From a bacterium (GTDB taxonomy: Bacteria; Bacillota; Clostridia; Christensenellales; Aristaeellaceae), in NCBI GenBank assembly GCA_004563405.1, contig SFTH01000020.1, forward strand, positions 1 to 48,229: a DNA stretch of 48,229 nt, in the 5' to 3' direction. This document shows positions 1 to 7,868 of this stretch, one piece after another (position 1 is the first letter of the stretch; every line of letters begins with the position of its first letter). The notes below the pieces were generated by a model. It had not been told where the DNA came from and made no database searches. It saw only the letters and a list, made by a program, of their open reading frames with translations. Both the position numbers and the translations under genes were made by a program.

Positions 1-50
1 TATGGGGAGCGTTATCAAATCGTTATCAAAAGAGAGATATAAAACCGCAA

Positions 51-75
51 AATCGTTGTGCCGCAACGGGTTCGG
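51..75 (-). terminator. Possible terminator of guaA
   Basis: Downstream of the guaA stop on the minus strand a short hairpin (CGTTG, 5-nt loop, CAACG; positions 54-68) is followed by ATTTTG. The stem is only 5 bp, so this is weak. The first 50 bases hold two direct copies of CGTTATCAAA and no gene. Confidence 0.35.
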
Positions 76-87
76 AGTTTCAAAAAC

Positions 88-1629
88 TCACTCCCACTCG
101 ATGGTTCCCGGGGGTTTTCCCGTGATGTCGTAGACGACGCGGTTGACGCCGCGGACTTCGTTGATGATGCGGCTGGTGGTCTTTTTCAGGACGGCGTAGG
201 GGATTTCGGCGGCCTCGACGGTCATGGCGTCATCGGAGACCACGGCGCGCAGGGCCACGCAGCCGGTGTAGCTGCGGCCGTCGCCCATGCAGCCGACGGT
301 CTTTACGCCCGTCCACACCGCGAAGGACTGCCAGATCTGCTCCGACAGGCCGGCCTTCTCCAGCTCGTCCAGGAAGATGGCGTCGCACTCCCGCAGGGAG
401 TCCAGCTTTTCCTTCGTCAATTCGCCGATGCAGCGCACGGCCAGGCCGGGACCCGGGAAGGGCTGCCGCCAGACCATCTTGTGGGGGATGCCCAGGGCCT
501 CGCCCACGGCGCGCACCTCGTCCTTGAACAGGCTGTCCAGGGGTTCGACGATGTGATCCTTTTTGAACAGGCTGTCCTTGGGCAGGCCGCCCACGTTGTG
601 GTGGCTCTTGATGGTGGCGCTGCCGCCCATGCCGCTCTCGATGCGGTCGGGATAGATGGTGCCCTGGAGCAGGAAGTCCGCGCCGGTCTTGCGGGCCTCC
701 TCCTCAAACACGCGCACGAACAGCTCGCCGATGATCTTGCGCTTGCGCTCCGGATCGGTCACGCCCTTGAGCGCCTCCAGGAAGCGTTCGGACGCGTCCA
801 CATGGATGATGTCCAGGCCCAGGTTGTGCTTGTAGGTCTCGATCACCTGCCTGGCCTCGTCCTTGCGCAGCAGGCCGTGATCCACGAACACGCAGGTCAG
901 CTGGCCGGGCTTGAGGGCGCGGTTGGCCAGCACGCAGGCCACGGAGGAATCCACGCCGCCGGAGATGCCGCCGACCACCCGGCCGTCGCCCACCTGCTGA
1001 CGGATGCGGCGCAGCATGCTCTCGATCTGGTCCTCGGCCTTGTACTGCTCCCGGCAGCCGCAGACGCCGCGCACGAAGTTTTCCAGCATCTTCGTGCCCT
1101 CCACCGAGTGCTTCACCTCGGGATGGAACTGCACGCCGTAGAGGCCGCGGGAGGCGTCGGAGAACTCCGCGTAGGGGCAGGCGTCGGTGTGCGCGGAGGA
1201 GGAAAAGCCCTCCGGCAGGCGGGAGACCCGGTCGTTGTGATTCATGAACACATGGGTCTCGCGGCCCACGCCGTGGAAGAGGGCGGAATCCTCGGTGCGA
1301 AGCAGCGTATCGCCGTATTCGCTCACGTTCGCGCTCTCCACCGCTCCGCCGTAGAGGTAGTTGAGCAGCTGCATGCCGTAGCAGATGCCCAGCACGGGAA
1401 CGCCCAGGCTGTCCACCAGGCTGCGCTCGATCCGGGGCGCGCCGTCCTCGTAGACGCTGGCGGGGCCGCCGGTGAGAATCACGCCGCGCAGGGCTTCGTC
1501 CCGCCAGAGCGCGCTGTCCGTGCGGTAGGGCAGGATTTCGCAATACACGCCCATCTCGCGCACCCGCCGCGCAATCAGCTGGTTGTACTGGCCGCCAAAA
1601 TCGAGAATGATGATCTTCTCGCTGTACAC
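88..1629 (-). CDS. guaA: GMP synthase (glutamine-hydrolysing)
   Basis: Converts XMP to GMP with ATP and glutamine in the cytoplasm, the last step of de novo guanine nucleotide synthesis. The 513 residues are the usual family length. An N-terminal class I glutamine amidotransferase domain has the nucleophile in GICYGMQ (Cys83) and the His169/Glu171 pair of FHPEV. The ATP-pyrophosphatase P-loop SGGVDS is at 223-228. The C-terminal dimerisation domain ends in the family-typical KPPGTIEWE. The start is GTG at 1627-1629, preceded on the minus strand by AAGGGGGA about 10 nt upstream. It is divergent from purA, so the AMP and GMP branches share one intergenic control region. Confidence 0.97.
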   Translation of the reverse strand: MYSEKIIILDFGGQYNQLIARRVREMGVYCEILPYRTDSALWRDEALRGVILTGGPASVYEDGAPRIERSLVDSLGVPVLGICYGMQLLNYLYGGAVESANVSEYGDTLLRTEDSALFHGVGRETHVFMNHNDRVSRLPEGFSSSAHTDACPYAEFSDASRGLYGVQFHPEVKHSVEGTKMLENFVRGVCGCREQYKAEDQIESMLRRIRQQVGDGRVVGGISGGVDSSVACVLANRALKPGQLTCVFVDHGLLRKDEARQVIETYKHNLGLDIIHVDASERFLEALKGVTDPERKRKIIGELFVRVFEEEARKTGADFLLQGTIYPDRIESGMGGSATIKSHHNVGGLPKDSLFKKDHIVEPLDSLFKDEVRAVGEALGIPHKMVWRQPFPGPGLAVRCIGELTKEKLDSLRECDAIFLDELEKAGLSEQIWQSFAVWTGVKTVGCMGDGRSYTGCVALRAVVSDDAMTVEAAEIPYAVLKKTTSRIINEVRGVNRVVYDITGKPPGTIEWE

Positions 1630-1661
1630 TTGGCTGTTTCCCCCTTTTTAATTTTGCACAC

Positions 1662-1691
1662 ATTATATACCCGGGAAACGGGATTTGTCAT
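1662..1691 (-). promoter_or_regulatory. guaA promoter
   Basis: On the minus strand ATGACA (1686-1691) and TATAAT (1662-1667) are 18 bp apart and about 33 nt upstream of the GTG start. Confidence 0.7.
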
Positions 1692-1702
1692 TGCAATACG
1701 GT

Positions 1703-1746
1703 TAATCCGTACAATAAAATTTTATTCTCTGATATCGTTCGGTAAA
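1703..1746. promoter_or_regulatory. Candidate PurR operator (inverted PurBox pair)
   Basis: Two inverted elements resemble the Gram-positive PurBox AWWWCCGAACWWT. The right one (1733-1746), read on the minus strand, is TTTACCGAACGATA and matches the CCGAAC core exactly. The left one (1703-1716, plus strand) is TAATCCGTACAATA, with one core mismatch. The cores are 24 nt apart, close to the spacing known from Bacillus PurR operators. The pair lies between guaA and purA, just upstream of the guaA -35. That PurR binds here is inferred; no purR gene is in the window. Confidence 0.5.
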
Positions 1747-1904
1747 ACGACAAATTTTGCCGCGTTTTTTTGTAAATTGTGATTAAATTTGCAGGAATCC
1801 CGGCAGGAATGGCGAATAAAGAAGGTGGGCATGCAACTGTTGCGCGCCCGGACAGACATAAACGGCTGTTTCAGTACGCTTCGACTATACGGAGGAATGT
1901 TTCA

Positions 1905-3179
1905 ATGAGCAATTGCGCGATCGTCGGAATCAACTGGGGCGACGAAGGCAAGGGCCGCATGGTGGATTACTTTGCGGACCGCTATCAGGTGGTTGTGCGC
2001 TATCAGGGCGGCAACAACGCAGGTCACACGGTCATCAACGAGTACGGCAAGTTTGCGCTGAACCTGCTGCCCTCGGGCATCTTTCATCCCGAGACGATCA
2101 ACCTGCTGGGCGCGGGCGCGGTGATCGACCTGAAGCATCTCTGCGGCGAGATCGAACGGCTGCGCGCCGCGGGCGTGAAGATCACGGCGGACAATCTCAA
2201 AATTTCCGACCGGGCGATGATGGTGCTGCCCATCCACCCGGCGCAGGACCAGTGGGAGGAGGAGCGACTGGGCAAGAACGCCTACGGCTCCACCCGCCGC
2301 GGCATCAGCCCCATCTACGGCGACAAATACATGAAAAAGGCCCTGCAGATGGGCGACCTGCTCCATCCCGAATCCCTGCGCGAGCACCTGCGCCGCCTGA
2401 TCGACTGGAAGAACACGGTGTTCGTCGCGGGCTACGGCCAGCAGCCGGTTTCCTACGATGAGGTTCTTGCCTGGATCGAGCAGTATGGCGAAATCCTCAA
2501 GCCCCACATCTGCGACGCCTTCGAGCTGCTGGAAAGCGCGCACGCGGCGGGCAAGGACATCATGTTCGAGGCCCAGCTGGGCGCGCTGCGCGACATCGAC
2601 TACGGCATCTACCCCTTCACCTCCTCCTCCAACCCCATCTCGGCCTACGCGCCGGTGGGCTGCGGATGCCCGTTTTTGAAGGTGGACGAGGTGGTGGGCG
2701 TGACCAAGGCCTACTCCACCTGCGTGGGCGAGGGCCCGTTCGTGGGCGAGCTGGACGGCGACGTGGCCCACGACCTGCGCGAGGCCGGCGCGGAGTACGG
2801 CGCGGCCACCGGCAGACCCCGGCGCGTGGCGTGGTTCGACGTGCCCGCCACCAAGTACGGCACGAAGCTCCAGGCGACCACCGCGCTGGCGCTGACGAAG
2901 ATCGACGTGCTGTCCTATCTCAAGGAGATTCCGGTGTGCGTGGGCTACAAACTCAACGGCGAAGTGACCGACCGCTTCCCCTACACCGCCGATCTGTACG
3001 ACTGCGAGCCGGTGTACGAGACGCTGAGCGGCTGGGGCTGCGACATCTCCGGCGTGCGCAGGTGGGAGGATCTGCCCCAGGCTGCGCGGGCGTATGTGGA
3101 GTTCATCGAGAAGAAGGTCGGCTGCCCGATCAAGTACGTCTCAGTGGGCCCGGAGCGCGAGGCGCTGATCATCCGATAA
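1905..3179 (+). CDS. purA: Adenylosuccinate synthetase
   Basis: Makes adenylosuccinate from IMP, aspartate and GTP, the first step from IMP to AMP. The 424 residues match the family. The N-terminal GTP-binding loop NWGDEGKGR lies at 10-18 and the conserved GGNNAGHTV follows. The C-terminal part carries the family sequence around KYGTKLQATTALALTKIDVL. The start is the ATG at 1905 because GGAGGA (1891-1896) is correctly spaced before it and MSNCAIVGINWGDEG is a normal N-terminus; the frame is open 42 codons further upstream without a ribosome binding site. With purB downstream it completes IMP to AMP, but a terminator separates the two. Confidence 0.97.
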   Translation: MSNCAIVGINWGDEGKGRMVDYFADRYQVVVRYQGGNNAGHTVINEYGKFALNLLPSGIFHPETINLLGAGAVIDLKHLCGEIERLRAAGVKITADNLKISDRAMMVLPIHPAQDQWEEERLGKNAYGSTRRGISPIYGDKYMKKALQMGDLLHPESLREHLRRLIDWKNTVFVAGYGQQPVSYDEVLAWIEQYGEILKPHICDAFELLESAHAAGKDIMFEAQLGALRDIDYGIYPFTSSSNPISAYAPVGCGCPFLKVDEVVGVTKAYSTCVGEGPFVGELDGDVAHDLREAGAEYGAATGRPRRVAWFDVPATKYGTKLQATTALALTKIDVLSYLKEIPVCVGYKLNGEVTDRFPYTADLYDCEPVYETLSGWGCDISGVRRWEDLPQAARAYVEFIEKKVGCPIKYVSVGPEREALIIR

Positions 3180-3186
3180 AGAATTG

Positions 3187-3209
3187 AGGGGGAGCAATTC
3201 CCCCTTTTG
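3187..3209 (+). terminator. Terminator after purA
   Basis: Perfect 7-bp stem AGGGGGA / TCCCCCT with a 5-nt loop, followed by TTTTG, 8 nt after the purA stop. Confidence 0.7.
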
Positions 3210-3269
3210 TACCCTTAATGATCGAAAAACGACGCGCAGAATAGCCGGTGAAATTGAACCCGGAACGCA

Positions 3270-3484
3270 CCGACCGCACTGCAATGCCCTGCAGCGGTCG
3301 GCAGCGCCGGACTGGAATCCGAAGGATTCGTCCGGGCTGGTCGCGCTTGCGTCTAACACATTCGCGCGACTGCGATAGGCATGCACAGCGGGTTCGCAGC
3401 GGATTCTGCAACCGCCGACGGCGGTTGCAGAATCGCTTCCCCGCAGGATTTCAGTTTATCGCTTGCGAGGCGATGAAATCCTGC
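3270..3484. repeat. Array of five palindromes upstream of purB
   Basis: Five separate inverted repeats lie within 215 bases: 3270-3301 (8-bp arms CCGACCGC), 3307-3335 (6-bp CCGGAC arms enclosing a 6-bp GAATCC hairpin with a GAA loop), 3340-3370 (7-bp GTCGCGC arms), 3402-3434 (15-bp perfect arms, 3-nt loop) and 3443-3484 (11-bp perfect arms GCAGGATTTCA). The 367-base gap between purA and purB has no convincing reading frame. It could be a cluster of REP-like elements or a structured RNA leader. None of the hairpins has a T-run, so they are not plain terminators. Confidence 0.75.
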
Positions 3485-3546
3485 GCAGGTGGCCGTGGCG
3501 GGGACGTATCCACCGTCCACAAGCGTATCGCGATGGAGGAATAAAA

Positions 3547-4971
3547 ATGAAGAACAGCTATGAAACGCCGCTGAACAGCCGCTACGCGAGCCGGGAGATG
3601 CAGTACATCTTCTCCCCCGACCGCAAGTTCACCACCTGGCGGCGGCTGTGGGTGGCGCTGGCGGAATCCGAGATGGAGCTGGGCCTGCCGGTGACCCGGG
3701 AGCAGGTGGATGAGCTGAAGGCGCATGTGGAGGACATCGACTACGACGCGGCGCGCCGCCACGAGGAGCGCGTGCGCCACGACGTGATGGCCCACGTTCT
3801 GGCCTACGGCGACGTCTGCCCCAAGGCCCGGGGCATCATCCACCTGGGCGCGACCAGCTGCTATGTGACGGACAACGCGGACATCCTGATGCTGCGGGAC
3901 GCCATGGCGCTGATTCGCAAAAAGCTGGTGGAGGTCATGCGCCGCCTGTCCGACTTCGCCATGGAATACAAAGATCTGCCCACCCTGGGCTACACCCACC
4001 TGCAGCCCGCGCAGCTGACCACCGTGGGCAAGCGCGCCTGCCTGTGGCTCCAGGATCTCTACATGGATCTGCAGGAGCTGGACGACGCAGCCCGGGCGCT
4101 GAAGCTGCTGGGCAACCGCGGCGCGACGGGCACCCAGGTGAGCTTCATGGAGCTCTTCGACGGCGACGGCGAAAAGGTGGACGAGCTGGAAAGGCGCATC
4201 GCGGACAAGATGGGCATGCAGGCCGTGTTCGACGTGTCCGGCCAGACCTATCCCCGCAAGCTGGACAGCCGCGCGCTCTCCGCCCTGTCCTCCATCGCCC
4301 AGAGCGCCTACAAATTCGCCCAGGATCTGCGCCTGCTGCAATCCTTCCGGGAGATCGAGGAGCCCTTTGAAAAGAACCAGATCGGTTCCTCCGCCATGGC
4401 CTACAAGCGCAACCCCATGCGCTCGGAGCGCATCTGCGCCCTGAGCCGCCATGTGATGACCCTCGTTCAGGACGCGCAGATGACCGCCGCGACCCAGTGG
4501 TTCGAGCGCACGCTGGACGACAGCGCCAACCGCCGCCTGTCCCTGCCGGAGGCTTTCCTGGCCACCGACGCGGTGCTGGAACTCTACGCCAACGTCGCCG
4601 ACGGCATGGTGGTGTATCCGAAGATGATCGAAAAGCGCGTACAGGAGAACCTGCCCTTCATGGCCACCGAGGACATCATCATGGAGTCCGTAAAGAACGG
4701 CGCGGACCGGCAGGAGATTCACGAGCGCATCCGCGTGCACTCCCAGGCGGCCGCCGCCCGCATGAAGCAGGAGGGCCTGGAGAGCGACCTGATGGAGCGC
4801 ATCGCCGCCGACCCCGCCTTCCCGCTGGACCACGCGGAGCTGAAGAACCTGCTGGCCCCGGAGAAGTACACCGGGCGCGCCGCAGAGCAGTGCGAGCGCT
4901 TCGTGACGAAGGTCATCCGCCCGCTGCTGGCGGGCGAGGCCCAGATGGACATGGGCGAAATTCGAATCTGA
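3547..4971 (+). CDS. purB: Adenylosuccinate lyase
   Basis: Cleaves adenylosuccinate to AMP and SAICAR to AICAR with release of fumarate. At 474 residues it is a typical long-form PurB of the fumarase/aspartase superfamily. Visible are the catalytic-histidine region GYTHLQPAQ (149-157) and the family signature SSAMAYKRNP (281-290), which lies in the mobile loop with the catalytic serine. The ATG at 3547 is chosen because GGAGGA (3535-3540) precedes it by 6 nt; the frame is open further upstream but without a binding site. The upstream region is the palindrome array, so its expression may differ from purA. Confidence 0.96.
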   Translation: MKNSYETPLNSRYASREMQYIFSPDRKFTTWRRLWVALAESEMELGLPVTREQVDELKAHVEDIDYDAARRHEERVRHDVMAHVLAYGDVCPKARGIIHLGATSCYVTDNADILMLRDAMALIRKKLVEVMRRLSDFAMEYKDLPTLGYTHLQPAQLTTVGKRACLWLQDLYMDLQELDDAARALKLLGNRGATGTQVSFMELFDGDGEKVDELERRIADKMGMQAVFDVSGQTYPRKLDSRALSALSSIAQSAYKFAQDLRLLQSFREIEEPFEKNQIGSSAMAYKRNPMRSERICALSRHVMTLVQDAQMTAATQWFERTLDDSANRRLSLPEAFLATDAVLELYANVADGMVVYPKMIEKRVQENLPFMATEDIIMESVKNGADRQEIHERIRVHSQAAAARMKQEGLESDLMERIAADPAFPLDHAELKNLLAPEKYTGRAAEQCERFVTKVIRPLLAGEAQMDMGEIRI

Positions 4972-4990
4972 TTCACCAGAGGACAGACTT

Positions 4991-5017
4991 CGGGCGCACA
5001 TCCGTGCGCCCGCTTTT
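4991..5017 (+). terminator. Terminator after purB
   Basis: Perfect 9-bp stem CGGGCGCAC / GTGCGCCCG with loop ATCC, followed by CTTTTG, 19 nt after the purB stop. Confidence 0.85.
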
Positions 5018-5028
5018 GCGCACAGGGC

Positions 5029-5057
5029 TTGCGGATTGCGCCCGGCTGCGCTATGAT
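5029..5057 (+). promoter_or_regulatory. Promoter of the MATE-aldo/keto reductase pair
   Basis: TTGCGG (5029-5034), 17-bp spacer, TATGAT (5052-5057), 34 nt before the ATG. Confidence 0.6.
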
Positions 5058-5091
5058 AGAGGCAGAGCAAGGCTTGAACTGAGGGTGTGAC

Positions 5092-6453
5092 ATGCAAACC
5101 GGAACCATGAACATGACCACGGGCAACGTGCGGCGGGTGATGCTGACCTTTGCGCTGCCGGTGTTTCTGAGCCAGCTGTTTCAGCAGCTGTACAGCGCGG
5201 CGGATTCGCTGATCGTGGGAAACCTGCTGGGGAAGCAGGCGCTGGCGGCGGTAGGTTCGTCCACGTCGCTGATTCAGCTGCTGACCAGCCTGATGATCGG
5301 CGTGGCGCTGGGCGCGGGCGTGGTCATCTCCCGCTACTTCGGCGCGGGCGAGGACGAGACGGTCTCCCGGGCCGTGCACACCACGGTGGCCTTCGGCCTC
5401 ATGGCGGGCGTGGTGATGACGGTGGCGGGCGTGCTGCTCTCGCCGGTGCTGCTGCGCTGGATGGGCACCGCCCCGGACGTGATGGACGGCTCGGTGGCCT
5501 ACTTCCGCAATTACTTCCTCGGCGCGATGGCGGTGATGCTCTACAACGTGTTCACGGGCATCATGAACGCCCTGGGCGACAGTCGCAGGCCGCTCTACTA
5601 CCTGATGTTCTCCTCGGCGCTGAACGTGGCGCTGGATCTGATCTTCATCGCCGTGCTGGGCCTGGGCGTGGGCTCGGCGGCGGTGGCGACGGCCATCTCC
5701 CAGGCGGCCAGCGCGCTGCTGTGCTACCTGCACCTGCGCAAGCCAGGAACCGTGTATCAGCTCCGGCTGCGGGAGATTCGCGTCCACCCGGCGCTGATGC
5801 TGGAGGTGGTGCGCATGGGTCTGCCCACGGGCGTGCAGAATTCGGTGATCGCCCTGGCGAACGTGCTGGTGCAGAGCCACATCAACTTCTTCGGCTCGGA
5901 CGCGATGGCCGCCTGCGGCACCTATTCGAAGCTCCAGGGCTTCGCGTTTCTGCCCATCACCAGCTTCGCACTGGCACTGACCACCTTCGTCAGCCAGAAC
6001 CTGGGCGCGCGGGAGTACGACCGGGCCCGCAGGGGCGCGCGCTTCGGCATACTGGCCATGGTCTGCGTGGCGGAGCTGATCGGAATCGTACTGATGTTCA
6101 CCGCCCCCATGCTGGCGCGACTGTTCAACAGCGACCCCGGCGTGGTGCGCATCACCGTGACCCAATCGCGGATTGAAAACCTGTTCTTCTGCCTGCTGGC
6201 CTTCTCCCACGCGGTGGCCGGCGTGTTCCGCGGCGCGGGCAAGGCCGCGGTGCCCATGCTGGTGCTGCTGTCAGTGTGGTGCCTGCTGCGCATCGTGTAC
6301 ATATCGGTGGCGATGAACGCCATCCACGACATCCGCGTGCTCTTCTGGGGCTATCCCCTCACCTGGGCGATCAGCTCGGCGATCTTTCTGGCGTACTACC
6401 TGAAGTCCGACTGGGTGCACGGTTTTGAGCGCGCGGGACTTCGGCTGCACTGA
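5092..6453 (+). CDS. MATE family multidrug/metabolite exporter
   Basis: Integral membrane protein of 453 residues with the expected twelve hydrophobic segments in two halves. It belongs to the MATE/DinF group, cation-coupled exporters of organic cations and drugs. The N-terminus (RVMLTFALPVFLSQLFQQLY followed by SADSLIVGNLLG) and the LGAGVVISRYFGAGE region are typical of the clostridial NorM/MepA-like branch. The ATG at 5092 follows GAGGGTG by 6 nt. The next gene starts 18 nt after its stop, so both are probably cotranscribed. The substrate cannot be inferred. Confidence 0.92.
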   Translation: MQTGTMNMTTGNVRRVMLTFALPVFLSQLFQQLYSAADSLIVGNLLGKQALAAVGSSTSLIQLLTSLMIGVALGAGVVISRYFGAGEDETVSRAVHTTVAFGLMAGVVMTVAGVLLSPVLLRWMGTAPDVMDGSVAYFRNYFLGAMAVMLYNVFTGIMNALGDSRRPLYYLMFSSALNVALDLIFIAVLGLGVGSAAVATAISQAASALLCYLHLRKPGTVYQLRLREIRVHPALMLEVVRMGLPTGVQNSVIALANVLVQSHINFFGSDAMAACGTYSKLQGFAFLPITSFALALTTFVSQNLGAREYDRARRGARFGILAMVCVAELIGIVLMFTAPMLARLFNSDPGVVRITVTQSRIENLFFCLLAFSHAVAGVFRGAGKAAVPMLVLLSVWCLLRIVYISVAMNAIHDIRVLFWGYPLTWAISSAIFLAYYLKSDWVHGFERAGLRLH

Positions 6454-6471
6454 GCAAAGGAGGGTTTCTGT

Positions 6472-7665
6472 ATGGAAAACACGGGCATGCACTACCGCGA
6501 AGGCGCGGGCGGAGACCGCCTGTCGGTGCTGGGCTACGGTTGCATGCGCTTCACCCGCAAGGGCGGCGGCATCGACCTGGACAAGGCCGAACGCGAGCTG
6601 ATGGCGGCCATCGAGGGCGGCGTGAACTATCTGGACACGGCCTACATCTACCCCGGCAGCGAGGCCGCCGTGGGCAAAATTCTGGAGAAAAACAACTGCC
6701 GCGACCGGGTATACCTCGCGACAAAGCTGCCCCAGTATCTGATCAAGTCCCGCGCGGGCATCGAGAAGACCTTTCAGGAGGAGCTCTCCCGGCTGCGCAC
6801 CGACCACATCGACTACTATCTGATGCACATGATCACAGACGTGGCCTCCTGGGAGAAGCTGGAGCGGCTGGGCATCCGAGAGTGGATCGCGGAGAAGAAG
6901 GCGAAGGGACAGATCCGCCACATCGGCTTCTCCTTCCACGGCAACACGGACATGTTCCTGAAGGTGCTCGCCGCCTACGACTGGGAGTTCTGCCAGATTC
7001 AGTACAACTACATGGACGAGACCAGCCAGGCGGGCCGCCGGGGCCTTCAGGCCGCCCGGGAGAGGGGCATCCCCGTGATGATCATGGAGCCGCTGCGGGG
7101 CGGTCGGCTGGTGAACCTGCTGCCTGAGCCCGCCCGCGCGCGCATCGCGGCGCATCCCCGGGGCTACTCCGCGGCGGAATGGGCCTTCCAGTGGCTGTGG
7201 GATCAGCCGGGCGTGACCTGCGTGCTCTCCGGCATGAACAGTCTGGAGATGATTGAGGAAAATCTGCGCGCGGCGGGTCGGGCCGAGGCGGGGAGCTTCA
7301 CAGCGGAAGACTTTGCGCTCATCGAGGATTTGCGCCGGGAGATCAACGGCAAAATTCGCGTGGGCTGCACTGGCTGCGGCTACTGCATGCCCTGCCCCCA
7401 GGGCGTGGACATCCCCGGCAGCTTCCGCTGCCTGAACGAGCTCGCCATCGAGGGCAAGAGGAAGGCGGAAAAGGAGTACTGGCAGGTGACGGCCGTGAAA
7501 AAGACGCCCGGCAGCGCCTCGCGCTGCATCGGCTGCGGAAAGTGCGAGCGCCACTGTCCCCAGCAGATCGAGATCCGCAAAATGCTCAGGGAGGCGGCGA
7601 AGGAGCTGGAGACCCCCTTCTACAAAATCGGGCGCTGGGTCATGCAGGTCTGGAAGCCCTGGTGA
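6472..7665 (+). CDS. Aldo/keto reductase with C-terminal 4Fe-4S ferredoxin domain
   Basis: The N-terminal part (about 1-290) is an aldo/keto reductase TIM barrel with the tetrad Asp55 and Tyr60 in LDTAYIYPGSE, Lys85 in ATKLPQ and His119 in YYLMHM. The last 100 residues add a bacterial ferredoxin domain with two cysteine clusters, CTGCGYCMPCP (about 301-311) and CIGCGKCERHCP (about 352-363), enough for two clusters. This 397-residue architecture is common in Clostridia, but its physiological substrate is generally unknown. Start ATG 6472 is preceded by AAAGGAGGG. Probable operon with the MATE exporter upstream; a terminator follows. Confidence 0.93.
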   Translation: MENTGMHYREGAGGDRLSVLGYGCMRFTRKGGGIDLDKAERELMAAIEGGVNYLDTAYIYPGSEAAVGKILEKNNCRDRVYLATKLPQYLIKSRAGIEKTFQEELSRLRTDHIDYYLMHMITDVASWEKLERLGIREWIAEKKAKGQIRHIGFSFHGNTDMFLKVLAAYDWEFCQIQYNYMDETSQAGRRGLQAARERGIPVMIMEPLRGGRLVNLLPEPARARIAAHPRGYSAAEWAFQWLWDQPGVTCVLSGMNSLEMIEENLRAAGRAEAGSFTAEDFALIEDLRREINGKIRVGCTGCGYCMPCPQGVDIPGSFRCLNELAIEGKRKAEKEYWQVTAVKKTPGSASRCIGCGKCERHCPQQIEIRKMLREAAKELETPFYKIGRWVMQVWKPW

Positions 7666-7669
7666 GACG

Positions 7670-7716
7670 CAGGCGGCGACATCCCGGGCCGGGAAACGGC
7701 CGGGCGTCGCCGCCTG
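7670..7716 (+). terminator. Hairpin after the aldo/keto reductase
   Basis: 11-bp arms CAGGCGGCGAC / GTCGCCGCCTG (7670-7680, 7706-7716) enclose a second GC-rich hairpin and are followed by TGCATGTCTTTT. The T-run is displaced, so termination here is likely but not certain. Confidence 0.55.
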
Positions 7717-7790
7717 TGCATGTCTTTTGCAAATCCCGTCCGGGCAACTCTCCCCCCGCTCCGCCGTCCGCGCGCGCTCTGCGCGCAGTC

Positions 7791-7835
7791 AAAAACCCGC
7801 CCTGCGCCGGAAATCCGGCGCGGGACGGGTTTTCT
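7791..7835. terminator. Bidirectional terminator between the aldo/keto reductase and GH13 genes
   Basis: A stem of about 20 bp (AAAACCCG 7792-7799 with CGGGTTTT 7826-7833, inner GCGCCGG / CCGGCGC around AAAT) is flanked by A-runs and T-runs on either side. It can end the plus-strand transcript and the minus-strand glgP-GH13 transcript. Confidence 0.9.
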
Positions 7836-7868
7836 CATTTCAATCCATTTTCACGCGGCTGCGGCCCA

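Noticed and set aside
1..30. Two direct CGTTATCAAA copies at the window start
   Set aside because: Only two short copies, no spacers or further units; not a CRISPR array or an att site that can be supported.
58..1782. Long open frame on the plus strand opposite guaA
   Set aside because: Its sequence is low-complexity (Ala, Gly, His, Val), has no known motif and mirrors the guaA codons; guaA has full domains and a binding site.
3451..6210. Minus-strand open frame of over 900 codons across purB and the MATE gene
   Set aside because: A by-product of high GC in codon position three. Both plus-strand genes are certain and the frame shows no conserved motif.
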